DNA of 64,000 nucleotides from Flagellimonas algicola (GCF_005937185.1 NZ_VCNI01000002.1:620001-684000); one strand, 5' to 3'; positions 15,078-24,729 are shown, counted from the first letter of the stretch. Program-made: numbers and translations. The notes: a model not told the origin generated them from the sequence alone.

Positions 15078-16253
15078 ATGAAAAAAATAACATATATCAT
15101 ACTAACAGCCGTAGTTCTTTCCTCCTGTGGAGGTGGTTCACAAAGTACAGTTGAAGGTGTGTTGGCAGACAAAAACCTTGAGGCCATCCGTGGGAAACGA
15201 GCAGAAATCTCAGCACAACAAAAAGCGCTGGAACAGCAATTGCATTCCCTCGATTCTGCCATCGCTCAATTGGATGATCATGCCAAGTTGCCACTTGTAA
15301 CCACTATTTTGGCCAAAGCTGAAAAATTTGACCACTATTTGGAACTTCAAGGGGATGTAATGACCAAACAAAATGTATTGGTGTACCCAGAAATTTCAGG
15401 AACGCTGAACCGTGTTTATGTCAATGAAGGTCAGAAAGTGTCCAAAGGACAGCTGTTGGCTTCCATTGACGATGGGGGACTATCCAGTCAATTGGCACAA
15501 ATGAAAACACAGGCGGCATTGGCCAAAACCACCTTTGAGCGTCAAAAAAGATTATGGGAACAGAATATTGGTTCTGAAATCCAGTATTTGGAAGCCAAAA
15601 CCACTTATGAAGCTCAAGAGAGTGCCGTAAAACAGATGCAGAGCCAAGTGTCCAAATCCACCATTAGAGCGCCATTCTCAGGAATTATTGACGATGTAAT
15701 CCAGGATCAAGGTACCGTGGTAAGTCCTGGTACTGGGGTAGCTGTTTTTCGAATCGTGAATCTTTCCAATATGTATATAGAGGTGGAGGTTCCAGAAAGT
15801 CATTTGCCAAATGTAACCCCTGGAAAAAATGTTGAAGTCTACTTTCCTGTGCTGGGCGATAGCGTTACCACCAAGGTGAGACAGACTGGAAATTTCATCA
15901 ATCCGAGTAACCGTTCGTTTACAGCTGAAATTCCTGTTCCTAGCGAAAGTGGAACTATTAAACCCAACCTTACGGCTAAGGTGATGATTAATGATTACAC
16001 CAACGAAAATGCCATTTTGATTCCACAAAGCATCGTTTCAGAAAATGCCGAAGGAGAACAATATGTGTATTTGGTGGATGCCGATTCCGTCTCTTCAGAT
16101 GCTATTGCCAAAAAAGTAATTATTGAAACCGGAAAGACGCAAGGAGACTATGTTGAGGTATTGGCAGGAATCAATAATGGTGACGGTATCATTGATGAGG
16201 GTGCTCGTAGCGTAAAAGAAGGCCAAAAGGTAAGAATCAAAAACGGCGAATAA
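15078..16253 (+). CDS. RND efflux periplasmic adaptor (membrane-fusion) lipoprotein
   Basis: The 391-residue protein has a lipoprotein signal with lipobox Cys17 (LSSC) and then a helical stretch (residues ~27-70, Q/E/L-rich coiled coil) before the barrel-sandwich: YPEISGTLNRVYVNEGQKVSKGQLLASI (lipoyl half), a helical hairpin and IRAPFSGIIDDV (second half), beta-barrel and membrane-proximal domain. The early coiled coil before the lipoyl domain is less common in this family. It bridges the RND pump and TolC. It starts 40 bp after the S23 gene and ends 18 bp before the permease. Confidence 0.95.
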   Translation: MKKITYIILTAVVLSSCGGGSQSTVEGVLADKNLEAIRGKRAEISAQQKALEQQLHSLDSAIAQLDDHAKLPLVTTILAKAEKFDHYLELQGDVMTKQNVLVYPEISGTLNRVYVNEGQKVSKGQLLASIDDGGLSSQLAQMKTQAALAKTTFERQKRLWEQNIGSEIQYLEAKTTYEAQESAVKQMQSQVSKSTIRAPFSGIIDDVIQDQGTVVSPGTGVAVFRIVNLSNMYIEVEVPESHLPNVTPGKNVEVYFPVLGDSVTTKVRQTGNFINPSNRSFTAEIPVPSESGTIKPNLTAKVMINDYTNENAILIPQSIVSENAEGEQYVYLVDADSVSSDAIAKKVIIETGKTQGDYVEVLAGINNGDGIIDEGARSVKEGQKVRIKNGE

Positions 16254-16271
16254 ACCAAAGACTTTAACAAG

Positions 16272-19200
16272 ATGAGTAAACAAAAAAAGAAAGTCGACAA
16301 AGAATTCAGGCTATCCTCATGGGCCATTGACAACAAAACAACCATGTATGTTTTGATTGCTGTGATACTTTTTCTTGGTGCATCCGCATACTTTAGCATG
16401 CCTAGGGAAAACTTCCCAGAGATCAAGGAAACAAAAATCTACATAAGCTCCCTTTATCCGGGAAACACAGCTGAGGATATTGAGAAACTGATTACGGACC
16501 CGCTTGAGGATGAGCTTAAAACGGTAAGTAACGTCATAGAAATAACCTCTACCTCTCAGGAGGATTACTCCATGATTATAGTGGAGTTTGATGAAAATAT
16601 CTCAGTGGAAGCTGCCAAGCAAAAGGTAAAGGATGAGGTGGATTCACAAACCGCGGGAGAGGATTGGCCAACCTTTAATAATGCCAAGGTTGAACCCAAC
16701 GTTTTTGACCTAAGTATGTCTGAGGAGATTCCCATTTTGAACATCAATATTTCTGGAGATTACCCCGTTGACAAACTCAAAGAATATGGCGAATATTTGG
16801 AGGATGAAATAGAGGGTCTTGCAGAGATAAAGCAGGTAGATATTCGTGGAGCCCAGGAAAAAGAAGTGGAAGTTGCGGTTGACATCTATAAAATGATGGC
16901 TGCCCAAGTTAGCTTCAATGATGTGATTACTGCCATCAGCAATGAAAACATGACCACTTCCGCCGGTAACTTGATTACCAGCGGACAGCGAAGGACCATC
17001 CGAATTGTAGGTGAAATTGATGAACCAAAAGATCTGGATGATTTTGTGGTCAAATCTGAAAATGATGACCCTGTTTACCTAAAGGATATTGCCGAGGTGA
17101 CCTTTAAGGAAGAGGACAAAACCACTTACGCCCGTGAGTTTGGACATCCAGTTGTGATGTTGGATGTTAAAAAACGTGCAGGTAAGAACATGGTGGCGGC
17201 AGCTGAACAAATTCAAGTTATTGTGGACAATGCCGTTGAAAATGTATTTCCACGGGATTTGGAAATCAGCATCGCAAACGACCAATCTTCCAAGACCATC
17301 GGGCAGGTTGATGACCTCGTAAACAATATCATCTTCGGTATTATACTGGTGGTAACAGTATTGATGTTTTTCTTAGGGTTTAAGAATGCCCTTTTTGTCG
17401 GATTTGCCATCCCCATGTCCATGTTTATGTCATTAATGATCTTAAGCACGTTGGGATACACGATGAACACCATGATTTTGTTTGGATTGATTATGGGATT
17501 GGGAATGCTGGTGGATAATGGTATTGTGGTTGTGGAAAACGCGTACCGATTGATTGATCAAGAGGGTATGACCCCCATGCAAGCAGCTAAAAAAGGAATT
17601 GGGGAAATTGCGTTCCCAATTATCATCTCAACCTTGACCACTGTAGCCGCATTTGTTCCTCTTGGATTATGGCCAGGAGTTATGGGACAGTTTATGATCT
17701 ATTTCCCCGTGACACTTTCCGTGGTTCTAGGATCATCACTCTTTGTGGCCATCTTCTTTAACTCCGTATTGGTGTCGCGTTATATGACCACGGAGGATAA
17801 GAAAATGCCATTAAAACAGATTATACAGCTAACGTCCATTGTTGCAGGTATTGGGTTGTTGATAATGATTTTTGGTGGAAGTTACCGTGCTTTGGGAACT
17901 TTGATGGTAGTTACCGCCATTCTGCTTTGGGTATACCGACTCTTCTTAAGAGGTTGGGCCAACGGTTTCCAAAATACAATCTTACCAAAATGGGAAAAGT
18001 TCTATGAAAGAACACTTCGAAGAGCACTGACGGGAAGAAAGCCTATTTATATTGCCATTGGGACATTCGTATTGCTGCTCCTAGCTTTTATGGGCTTTGG
18101 AGCCTCCGTAGGAAGCCAGCGTACCAAAGTGGAGTTTTTCCCAGATAACACACCCAACCAGATCATTGTCTATATTGAATATCCCGAAGGGACCGATATC
18201 AAGAAAACCAATGAAATTACCAATGAGATTGAAGAGAGGGTTTATGAGGTAATCAATGAAGATGCCTATATGCATGGTAATTATAACTTTTTGACAGAAA
18301 GTGCTGTTTCCCAAGTTGGTGAAGGAGCTGGCAATCCGCAGACGGATGGAGGTTCTGCCGCTGAAATGCCACACCGTGGTAAGATTACCGCTACCATGCG
18401 GGAATACAAGTTCAGGGAAGGTGCTGACAGCAACGACCTATTGAAAAAAGTGCAGGAAGCCCTAAAGGACATATATCCAGGGGTGGCCATCTCTGTTGAA
18501 AAGGACGCTGTTGGTCCTCCCGCAGGATATCCTATCAACATTGAATTGGAAGGAAACGATTATTCTGAACTTATTGCCACTGCTGAGAAAATGCGGAACT
18601 ACATCAACTCCAAAAATATTCCTGGAATTGATGAGCTTAAGGTAGATGTAAACAAGTCAAAGCCTGCCATGTTGGTTGATGTAGACCGGAAGAAAGCTGG
18701 AGAATTAGGCGTCTCTACAGGACAGGTAGGGCAGCAACTCCGAAATTCAATTTTTGGTGCCAAGGCAGGCATTTACAAAGAAGACGGAGAGGATTATGAC
18801 ATTTATGTCCGGTTCAATGAAGAAAACAGATATAACACCAGCGCCATCTTTAATCAAAAAATCACTTTTAAGGATCAGAATTCTGGGCAAACCAAGGAAG
18901 TTCCAATTTCAGCAGTGGCCAAACAGGTTAACACCTCTGGATTTAGTGCCATTAAACACCGTGAAACGGAAAGGGTGGTAACGGTATATTCTGCACTAGC
19001 TCCCGGGTTCACCGATGCCAATGCTGTTGTAAGCAAAATCAAGGATGAAATGGACTCCTTTACGGAGCTTCCAGCAGATATAAAGATTGACTACACCGGA
19101 CAGTTGGAAGAGCAGAACAAACAAATGGCATTTTTGATGGGGGCCTTCTTTACGGGCTTAGGGTTGATTTTCTTTATCCTGATATTCCAGTTCAATTCTG

Positions 19201-19781
19201 TTTCCAAGCCAGGAATTATTATGCTGGCCATTTTCTTGAGTTTGATTGGGGTGTTTGGTGGAATAGTTGCCACGGGAAGCGCCTTTGTGATCATGATGAC
19301 CATGATGGGAATTATTTCCCTGGCCGGTATTGTGGTTAACAATGGAGTGGTGCTTCTGGATTACACCCAACTTTTGATTGACAGGAAAAAAGTGGAGTTG
19401 GAATTAGAAGAAGATGACCTCTTGGAACCCAAAGACTTTTTAGAAGCCGTGGTCAAAGGAGGTAAAGCAAGGTTGCGTCCGGTATTGCTAACAGCAATCA
19501 CCACTATTTTAGGGTTGATTCCACTGGCCACCGGATTCAACATTAACTTCTTCACCCTGTTCAGTGAGTTTAATCCCAATATTTATTTTGGTGGGGACAA
19601 TGTAATTTTCTGGGGGCCTTTGGCCTGGACGGTTATCTATGGTCTATTCGTAGCTACCTTCCTAACCTTGATCGTGGTGCCCATTCTCTTTAGTCTGGTT
19701 TACCGAATTAAGGTAAGAATCCATAAAAGAAGAGTAAGAAAAGAAGAGAACAAAAAAGAAGTGTTGGACATTGCGGCTTAA
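16272..19781 (+). CDS. RND efflux permease, 1169 aa
   Basis: This inner-membrane drug/proton antiporter has the usual two-fold repeat: TM1, porter domain, TM2-6 with GLGMLVDNGIVVVEN (D415; the second Asp of the usual DD is Asn416), second porter and TM8-12 with GIVVNNGVVLLDY. It is about 100 residues longer than AcrB-type pumps. The extra length includes residues ~515-562 between TM6 and TM7, which hold two additional hydrophobic segments (SIVAGIGLLIMIFGG and LGTLMVVTAILLWVYRLF). The substrate cannot be read off. It is the last gene of the efflux operon and is followed by a strong terminator. Confidence 0.95.
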   Translation: MSKQKKKVDKEFRLSSWAIDNKTTMYVLIAVILFLGASAYFSMPRENFPEIKETKIYISSLYPGNTAEDIEKLITDPLEDELKTVSNVIEITSTSQEDYSMIIVEFDENISVEAAKQKVKDEVDSQTAGEDWPTFNNAKVEPNVFDLSMSEEIPILNINISGDYPVDKLKEYGEYLEDEIEGLAEIKQVDIRGAQEKEVEVAVDIYKMMAAQVSFNDVITAISNENMTTSAGNLITSGQRRTIRIVGEIDEPKDLDDFVVKSENDDPVYLKDIAEVTFKEEDKTTYAREFGHPVVMLDVKKRAGKNMVAAAEQIQVIVDNAVENVFPRDLEISIANDQSSKTIGQVDDLVNNIIFGIILVVTVLMFFLGFKNALFVGFAIPMSMFMSLMILSTLGYTMNTMILFGLIMGLGMLVDNGIVVVENAYRLIDQEGMTPMQAAKKGIGEIAFPIIISTLTTVAAFVPLGLWPGVMGQFMIYFPVTLSVVLGSSLFVAIFFNSVLVSRYMTTEDKKMPLKQIIQLTSIVAGIGLLIMIFGGSYRALGTLMVVTAILLWVYRLFLRGWANGFQNTILPKWEKFYERTLRRALTGRKPIYIAIGTFVLLLLAFMGFGASVGSQRTKVEFFPDNTPNQIIVYIEYPEGTDIKKTNEITNEIEERVYEVINEDAYMHGNYNFLTESAVSQVGEGAGNPQTDGGSAAEMPHRGKITATMREYKFREGADSNDLLKKVQEALKDIYPGVAISVEKDAVGPPAGYPINIELEGNDYSELIATAEKMRNYINSKNIPGIDELKVDVNKSKPAMLVDVDRKKAGELGVSTGQVGQQLRNSIFGAKAGIYKEDGEDYDIYVRFNEENRYNTSAIFNQKITFKDQNSGQTKEVPISAVAKQVNTSGFSAIKHRETERVVTVYSALAPGFTDANAVVSKIKDEMDSFTELPADIKIDYTGQLEEQNKQMAFLMGAFFTGLGLIFFILIFQFNSVSKPGIIMLAIFLSLIGVFGGIVATGSAFVIMMTMMGIISLAGIVVNNGVVLLDYTQLLIDRKKVELELEEDDLLEPKDFLEAVVKGGKARLRPVLLTAITTILGLIPLATGFNINFFTLFSEFNPNIYFGGDNVIFWGPLAWTVIYGLFVATFLTLIVVPILFSLVYRIKVRIHKRRVRKEENKKEVLDIAA

Positions 19782-19798
19782 GGCTGTTGATTACAACT

Positions 19799-19832
19799 AA
19801 AAAAGCCCCCCGAGTAATCGGGGGGCTTTTTT
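19799..19832. terminator. Bidirectional rho-independent terminator
   Basis: AAAAGCCCCCCGA and TCGGGGGGCTTTT (19801-19830) form a strong stem with a GTAA loop, with A-tract before and T-tract after. It stops the efflux operon and serves the convergent MORN-repeat gene on the other strand. Confidence 0.93.
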
Positions 19833-19851
19833 ATTTAAACACTATCTCAAT

Positions 19852-20202
19852 TTACATATCAACAGAAACAATCTCGGATTGGTTCCAATTCTTAACATGT
19901 ACAATGCGGTTTTCCACAAAGTCCACTTCCTTCAAAATCTCATCTTTCCAAAAAAACCATTTTCCAGATTTTTTCCCATCGACATACTTTCCAGAGGCAA
20001 TTTTTTTGCCTTCCAGGTTGTACATGAACCACTGCCCATGTAGTTTTTCGTTTAAAAAATAACCCGTTTGGGCTATCTCGCCATTTTCATGAAAATATGT
20101 AGCCTTAACCATGTCCCCAACCTTTTCCATAGTGGGTTCAATATTTTGTGAATACATACCAACCGAAAACATCACTGCCAAAAAAAATATTGCTTTCTTC
20201 AT
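19852..20202 (-). CDS. Secreted MORN-like repeat protein
   Basis: The 116-residue protein has a Sec signal (MKKAIFFLAVMFSVGMYSQ) and then two or three MORN-variant repeats: YFHENGEIAQTGYFLNEKLHGQW, MYNLEGKKIASGKYVDGKKSGKW. Proteins with this layout are often called YwqK-like antitoxin in databases, but there is no toxin next to it and I do not use that name. It is exported. Its promoter region carries the phased TWACATTAA repeats at 20232-20304, so it may be under a dedicated regulator. Confidence 0.8.
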   Translation of the reverse strand: MKKAIFFLAVMFSVGMYSQNIEPTMEKVGDMVKATYFHENGEIAQTGYFLNEKLHGQWFMYNLEGKKIASGKYVDGKKSGKWFFWKDEILKEVDFVENRIVHVKNWNQSEIVSVDM

Positions 20203-20231
20203 ATGATATGGGATTTAAATTATTATTTCAG

Positions 20232-20304
20232 TAACATTAACGACATAAAGGTACTTAATATTTTACATTAAATATATATTTACGTAACATTAAATTTACA
20301 TTAA
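20232..20304 (-). promoter_or_regulatory. Four phased TWACATTAA direct repeats
   Basis: TAACATTAA (20232-20240), TTACATTAA (20263-20271), TAACATTAA (20285-20293) and TTACATTAA (20296-20304) start 31, 22 and 11 bp apart, so they lie roughly on one DNA face. They flank a minus-strand -7-like element TACCTTTA (20253-20246). They are upstream of the MORN gene and in the 336-bp region before aspS; no gene is present in that region. Confidence 0.5.
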
Positions 20305-20511
20305 CTACCTAGTTGTTTGTTTTTCAGGTTTTTAACTTAAAATATTTTTTAGAGTACAATCCTTTCATCGAGAAATTTTGCCAAAAATCCGGGCTGCGAT
20401 TTTATATCAATGCGGATTTCTCCAAATCCAAGTTATCCTCCAGTTTATTGGATTAAGACCGACATCAAATAGAAAATGCATTTATCTAGCAGAAAATAAT
20501 GGCATTCCCCT

Positions 20512-20519
20512 TAAATTTG
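20512..20519 (+). promoter_or_regulatory. -7 element of aspS
   Basis: TAAATTTG matches TAnnTTTG and would start transcription near 20523, about 16 nt before ATG 20539. A convincing -33 TTTG is not seen at the right distance. The rest of 20305-20538 holds no gene. Confidence 0.4.
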
Positions 20520-20538
20520 CCCCTCCATAGCAAATAAA

Positions 20539-22287
20539 ATGTATAGAACTAGCACTTGTGGTGCCCTCAGGGCCTCAGATATCAATTCGGAAGTTGTACT
20601 AAGCGGTTGGGTACACAAAGTAAGGGACAAAGGTTTTGTGGTCTGGGTAGATCTAAGGGATCGATATGGCATTACACAATTGGTTTTGGATCAAGATCGA
20701 ACCCCTGATCAACTTTTGGATATGGCCAAGGAATTGGGTCGTGAAACAGTGATCCAGGTAAAAGGTCAGGTGATTGAGCGAGCTTCCAAGAACCCCAACA
20801 TTCCTACAGGTGATATTGAAGTTTTGGTAAGTGAGCTTCAGGTTCTTAACGAATCAATTCTCCCTCCATTTACTATCGAAGATGAAACGGACGGCGGTGA
20901 GGATATTCGTATGAAGTACCGCTATCTGGATATCCGCAGAAATCCGGTTAAGGACAATTTGATTTTCAGGCATAAGGTTACCATGGAGGTTAGGAAATAC
21001 CTTTCCAACCACGGATTTATTGAAGTGGAAACTCCCTATCTCATCAAATCCACTCCTGAAGGTGCCCGGGATTTTTTGGTGCCAAGTCGCATGAATGCTG
21101 GACAATTCTATGCTTTGCCCCAATCTCCCCAGACCTTTAAGCAATTGCTCATGGTGGGCGGAATGGACAAGTACTTCCAAATCGTAAAGTGCTTTAGGGA
21201 TGAAGATTTGCGTGCAGACCGCCAACCCGAGTTTACACAGATTGATTGCGAAATGGCCTTCGTGGAACAAGAAGATATCTTGAATGCATTTGAAGGATTG
21301 ACCAAACATCTATTAAAAGAAATTCATGGAGTTGATACCGGAGATTTTCCCAGAATCACCTTTGATGAAGCCATGCAGAAATATGGGAATGACAAACCCG
21401 ATATTCGATTTGGTATGGAATTCGGAGAGCTAAATTCAGTAGCCCAACATAAAGAATTCAATGTCTTCAATGCAGCGGAGTTGGTTGTAGGTATCGCTGT
21501 CCCTGGTGGAGCGGCTTATACCCGAAAGGAAATTGACAAGCTTATTGATTGGGTCAAACGTCCTCAAGTAGGGGCCAAGGGAATGGTCTATGTAAAGTGC
21601 AATGAGGATGGCTCCTTTAAATCTTCCGTGGACAAATTCTACAATCAGGAAGATTTGGCCCAGTGGGCCGAAGTAACCAGAGCAAAAGCTGGTGATCTTA
21701 TTTGTGTGCTTTCAGGGAGTGCCAACGAAACCAGGGCGCAACTCAGTGCACTTCGCATGGAATTGGCAGAGCGTTTAGGCCTAAGGAAACCAGATGAATT
21801 TGCCCCACTTTGGGTCATAGACTTTCCGTTGTTGGAATTGGATGAAGAAACAGGAACCTATCACGCCATGCACCACCCCTTTACCTCCCCTAAACCGGGT
21901 CAGTTGGAATTATTGGACTCCAAACCTGGCGATGTAAAGGCCAATGCCTATGATTTGGTGCTCAATGGAAATGAGATTGGAGGTGGTTCTATCCGTATTC
22001 ATGATAAGGAAGTACAAGCCACCATGTTCAAACATTTGGGTTTCACCTCTGAAGAGGCCAAGGAACAGTTTGGGTTTTTAATGGATGCCTTCCAATATGG
22101 CGCCCCTCCACATGGAGGAATTGCTTTCGGTTTGGATAGGCTTGTTTCCATTTTGGGCGGTCAGGAAACCATCCGTGATTTTATTGCATTCCCCAAAAAC
22201 AACAGCGGTAGGGATGTTATGATCGACGCCCCAGCCAATATAGACGAGGAACAATTGAAAGAGCTCCATCTGAAGTTAAATCTTTAA
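20539..22287 (+). CDS. aspS: Aspartyl-tRNA synthetase
   Basis: The 582-residue enzyme has an N-terminal OB-fold anticodon-binding domain ([26 protein letters not shown]), then the class II core with motif 1 (FIEVETP), motif 2 ([21 protein letters not shown]) and motif 3 ([15 protein letters not shown]), and the bacterial GAD insertion domain (residues ~290-410). It attaches aspartate to tRNA-Asp using ATP. Full length matches the bacterial type. It stands alone, followed by a terminator. Confidence 0.98.
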   Translation: MYRTSTCGALRASDINSEVVLSGWVHKVRDKGFVVWVDLRDRYGITQLVLDQDRTPDQLLDMAKELGRETVIQVKGQVIERASKNPNIPTGDIEVLVSELQVLNESILPPFTIEDETDGGEDIRMKYRYLDIRRNPVKDNLIFRHKVTMEVRKYLSNHGFIEVETPYLIKSTPEGARDFLVPSRMNAGQFYALPQSPQTFKQLLMVGGMDKYFQIVKCFRDEDLRADRQPEFTQIDCEMAFVEQEDILNAFEGLTKHLLKEIHGVDTGDFPRITFDEAMQKYGNDKPDIRFGMEFGELNSVAQHKEFNVFNAAELVVGIAVPGGAAYTRKEIDKLIDWVKRPQVGAKGMVYVKCNEDGSFKSSVDKFYNQEDLAQWAEVTRAKAGDLICVLSGSANETRAQLSALRMELAERLGLRKPDEFAPLWVIDFPLLELDEETGTYHAMHHPFTSPKPGQLELLDSKPGDVKANAYDLVLNGNEIGGGSIRIHDKEVQATMFKHLGFTSEEAKEQFGFLMDAFQYGAPPHGGIAFGLDRLVSILGGQETIRDFIAFPKNNSGRDVMIDAPANIDEEQLKELHLKLNL

Positions 22288-22296
22288 AGTAGTTAC

Positions 22297-22325
22297 AAAT
22301 CCCGCCGCTGAGCGGGATTTTTAAT
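22297..22325 (+). terminator. Rho-independent terminator of aspS
   Basis: AAATCCCGC (22297-22305) pairs perfectly with GCGGGATTT (22312-22320), loop CGCTGA, followed by TTTTTAAT. It begins 10 bp after the stop codon. Confidence 0.9.
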
Positions 22326-22348
22326 ACTTTTAAGTACAGTTGCATTCA

Positions 22349-24133
22349 ATGCCCAACAAAAAGAAAAATCTCCTCACCCGATTTCTCAAATGGCGGTATA
22401 AAAATATCTCCAACAAAACCTTTGTTCATATTATGAGCGTGGTGGTTGGGTTTACGGCTGGATTGGCAGCAGTCTCCTTAAAAAATATCACCTACTTTAT
22501 TCAGGCACTCTTGGAAGGAGGTATTGTTATTTCCGAAAATCAACTCTACTTTATCTTACCGGTTTTTGGGCTGACCTTGGTGTATCTGTATGTGAAGTTT
22601 GTGCATAAAAAACCCATACAACATGCTGTATCTTCCATTATTTTTTCACTTTCAAAAAAAGGAGGGCTGCTAAAAGCCAAAAACATATATACCCCTTTGA
22701 TCGCGGCACCATTAACGGTGGGTTTTGGAGGTTCTGTAGGGTTATTGGGGCCAGCTGTCAAGTCTGGAGCTGCCATTAGCTCCAATCTCAGTAGGTTATT
22801 CCATATTGATGCGAAGACCCGTTCCCTTCTGGTAGCCTGTGCTTCCGCAGGAGCCATTTCTTCCATTTTTCAATCGCCCATTGCTGCCATAATTTTTGCG
22901 GTGGAGGTGTTTACCCTTGACCTTACCATGCTATCCATGCTGCCCTTGCTTTTGGCTTCTATTTCCGGAGTGCTTACCTCCTATTTCTTTTTGGGCAACG
23001 AAGTCCTTTTTAGTTTCTCATTATCTGAGGGGTTTGAACTTAAAGACACTTTCTTTTACATATTATTGGGCGTAGGAACCGCTTTTGCTTCCATCTACTT
23101 TACCAAAATGTACTTTGCCATCCTGGAGTTTTTTAAACGTTTCAAAAGTCCGAAATACAAGCTTTTGGTTGGTGGTTTGGCCATTGGAATCATGCTTTAT
23201 GCCATTCCGCCCTTGTATGGTGAAGGTTTTGGTTTTATAAACAACCTCTTGGACGGAGATCATATTGAAGCCTTGGGCAAAACCCCTTTTGATGCCTACA
23301 CCCACAATATTTGGGTGGTTATAGCCCTTTTGTTTGGTATTACCATTTTCAAGGCCATTGCTATGACTACCACCTTTGCCGCCGGAGGTGCCGGGGGAAT
23401 TTTCATTCCAACTATGGTTATGGGAAGTGCTCTGGGAAACGTGGTGGCCAAGGTCATCAACAATCTAGGGTTGGGCTTCGATGTTTCAGAGAGTAATTTC
23501 ACACTTATTGGAATGGCCGGCTTGATTGCCGGGGTTATCCATGCTCCACTGACCGCCATATTCTTGATTGCGGAAATAACAGGCGGGTATCAACTTTTTG
23601 TGCCATTGATGATTACCGCCTCCATTTCCTATCTCATTACCAAAAACGCACTGGATTACACCATTTACACCAAAGAATTGGCTAAAATTGGCGCCCTGCT
23701 CACCCACAACAAAGATCAAATGGTCTTGGGTTTGATGGAAATGGATGATGTCATCGAGACAAACTTTAAATCGGTACATCCAGAAATGTCCTTGGGGCAA
23801 ATGTTGCATGAATCCGTTTCCAAATCCAAACGCAACATATTTCCTGTATTGAACGAGAACCAAAAGTTAATGGGCATTATAGTTTTGGATGACATCCGTG
23901 AATTTATGTTTGATAAAAAGCTTTATGACACGGTCTATGTCAAAAATCTGATGCATGCCCCGCCGGAACATATATTTTACAATTCGGACAACATGAAACA
24001 GGTGATGCGAAAATTTCAGGACAGTGGCGCCTGGAACCTTCCGGTGATTAAGGATGGAAAATATGTCGGTTTTATTTCAAAATCAAAGCTCTTGACCGCC
24101 TATCGAAGAAAATTGATCAATTACACCCGATGA
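22349..24133 (+). CDS. ClC-type chloride channel with C-terminal CBS pair
   Basis: The 594-residue protein has ~10-12 ClC membrane helices (residues ~20-420), with the pore segments GGSVGLLGPAVKSG and AAGGAGGIFIPTMVMGSALG, and a CBS pair at residues ~450-594. Aligned by eye with E. coli ClC-ec1, the external gating Glu148 is Leu133 (LLGP instead of REGP) and the internal Glu203 is Val187 (VEV). Both are needed for proton coupling in ClC antiporters; Val at the latter site is seen in eukaryotic ClC channels. I infer a Cl- channel, not a Cl-/H+ exchanger. ATG 22349 is preferred to TTG 22340. It overlaps the next gene by ATGA. Confidence 0.93.
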   Translation: MPNKKKNLLTRFLKWRYKNISNKTFVHIMSVVVGFTAGLAAVSLKNITYFIQALLEGGIVISENQLYFILPVFGLTLVYLYVKFVHKKPIQHAVSSIIFSLSKKGGLLKAKNIYTPLIAAPLTVGFGGSVGLLGPAVKSGAAISSNLSRLFHIDAKTRSLLVACASAGAISSIFQSPIAAIIFAVEVFTLDLTMLSMLPLLLASISGVLTSYFFLGNEVLFSFSLSEGFELKDTFFYILLGVGTAFASIYFTKMYFAILEFFKRFKSPKYKLLVGGLAIGIMLYAIPPLYGEGFGFINNLLDGDHIEALGKTPFDAYTHNIWVVIALLFGITIFKAIAMTTTFAAGGAGGIFIPTMVMGSALGNVVAKVINNLGLGFDVSESNFTLIGMAGLIAGVIHAPLTAIFLIAEITGGYQLFVPLMITASISYLITKNALDYTIYTKELAKIGALLTHNKDQMVLGLMEMDDVIETNFKSVHPEMSLGQMLHESVSKSKRNIFPVLNENQKLMGIIVLDDIREFMFDKKLYDTVYVKNLMHAPPEHIFYNSDNMKQVMRKFQDSGAWNLPVIKDGKYVGFISKSKLLTAYRRKLINYTR

Positions 24134-24393
24134 AATTCAAACTAAAATATATTACCCTTATTGCGGTATTCGCTTCCTTTGGTTCCATCATCTATGGTTT
24201 TACCATCAAAGAAGAAAATACCCGAAAAGCCAATAAATTTATTGGTGCCGGAACTGCTGGACTATTTTTGGTGGCCATGCCTCTTTTCTTGCTAAAAGCA
24301 AGCAAGGGTAAGCAGATGAAGGATTATATGTTGACCAAAGAGAACATTAAAAAGATGCAGTCAAACGAGGAAAAAAAGACTGAAAATCAATAA
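24130..24393 (+). CDS. Small two-helix membrane protein coupled to the ClC gene
   Basis: The 87-residue product has two hydrophobic helices (ITLIAVFASFGSIIYGF and AGTAGLFLVAMPLFLLKA) and a Lys-rich cytoplasmic tail (MKDYMLTKENIKKMQ). Its ATG overlaps the ClC stop (ATGA, 24130-24133), so translation is coupled. The pattern is found in Flavobacteria as an uncharacterised protein. A role as an accessory subunit of the ClC channel is possible and testable, but rests on coupling only. Confidence 0.8.
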   Translation: MKFKLKYITLIAVFASFGSIIYGFTIKEENTRKANKFIGAGTAGLFLVAMPLFLLKASKGKQMKDYMLTKENIKKMQSNEEKKTENQ

Positions 24394-24473
24394 TTTTCTT
24401 AAGATTTAAACTTGAAATCATCCAAAGCAAATTAAAATAAACTACATTAGTACTTTAACAATTATTTATTTTA

Positions 24474-24668
24474 ATGACTGGCACAGTAAAATTTTTTAAT
24501 GGATCCAAAGGTTATGGGTTCATTACTAACGACGACACAGGAAAAGACATTTTTGTTCATGTTACCGCATTGAACGGAGTGGAATTGAACGAAGGCGACA
24601 AAGTAGAATACCAAGAAGAAGAAGGAAGAAAAGGAGTGGTTGCTGCACAAGTGCAGGTAATCGGATAA
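24474..24668 (+). CDS. Cold shock protein, CspA family
   Basis: The 64-residue protein has both RNA-binding motifs of the cold-shock OB fold: KGYGFI (RNP1) and DIFVHV (RNP2). It binds single-stranded nucleic acid and acts as an RNA chaperone in the cytoplasm. The 80-bp gap after the previous gene and the terminator 22 bp after the stop make it a single-gene unit. I see no long cold-shock 5' leader. The gene symbol is left open because several paralogues are usual. Confidence 0.96.
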   Translation: MTGTVKFFNGSKGYGFITNDDTGKDIFVHVTALNGVELNEGDKVEYQEEEGRKGVVAAQVQVIG

Positions 24669-24690
24669 CAATATTTTATTTTGATTTGAC

Positions 24691-24719
24691 AAAGCCCTGA
24701 TAGTATCAGGGCTTTTTTT
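24691..24719. terminator. Bidirectional terminator after the cold shock gene
   Basis: AAAGCCCTGATA and TATCAGGGCTTT (24691-24715) form a near-perfect stem with a tight loop, with T-tract TTTTTTT after. It also lies just past the end of the convergent gene 24730-25101. Confidence 0.93.
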
Positions 24720-24729
24720 GTGCCAAAAT

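Noticed and set aside
19852-20202. Antitoxin function suggested by YwqK-type naming
   Set aside because: The MORN repeats and signal peptide do not support this and no toxin gene is adjacent.
20854-21309. 151-residue antisense frame within aspS
   Set aside because: Lies over synthetase motifs 1 and 2; only the aspS frame has recognisable content.
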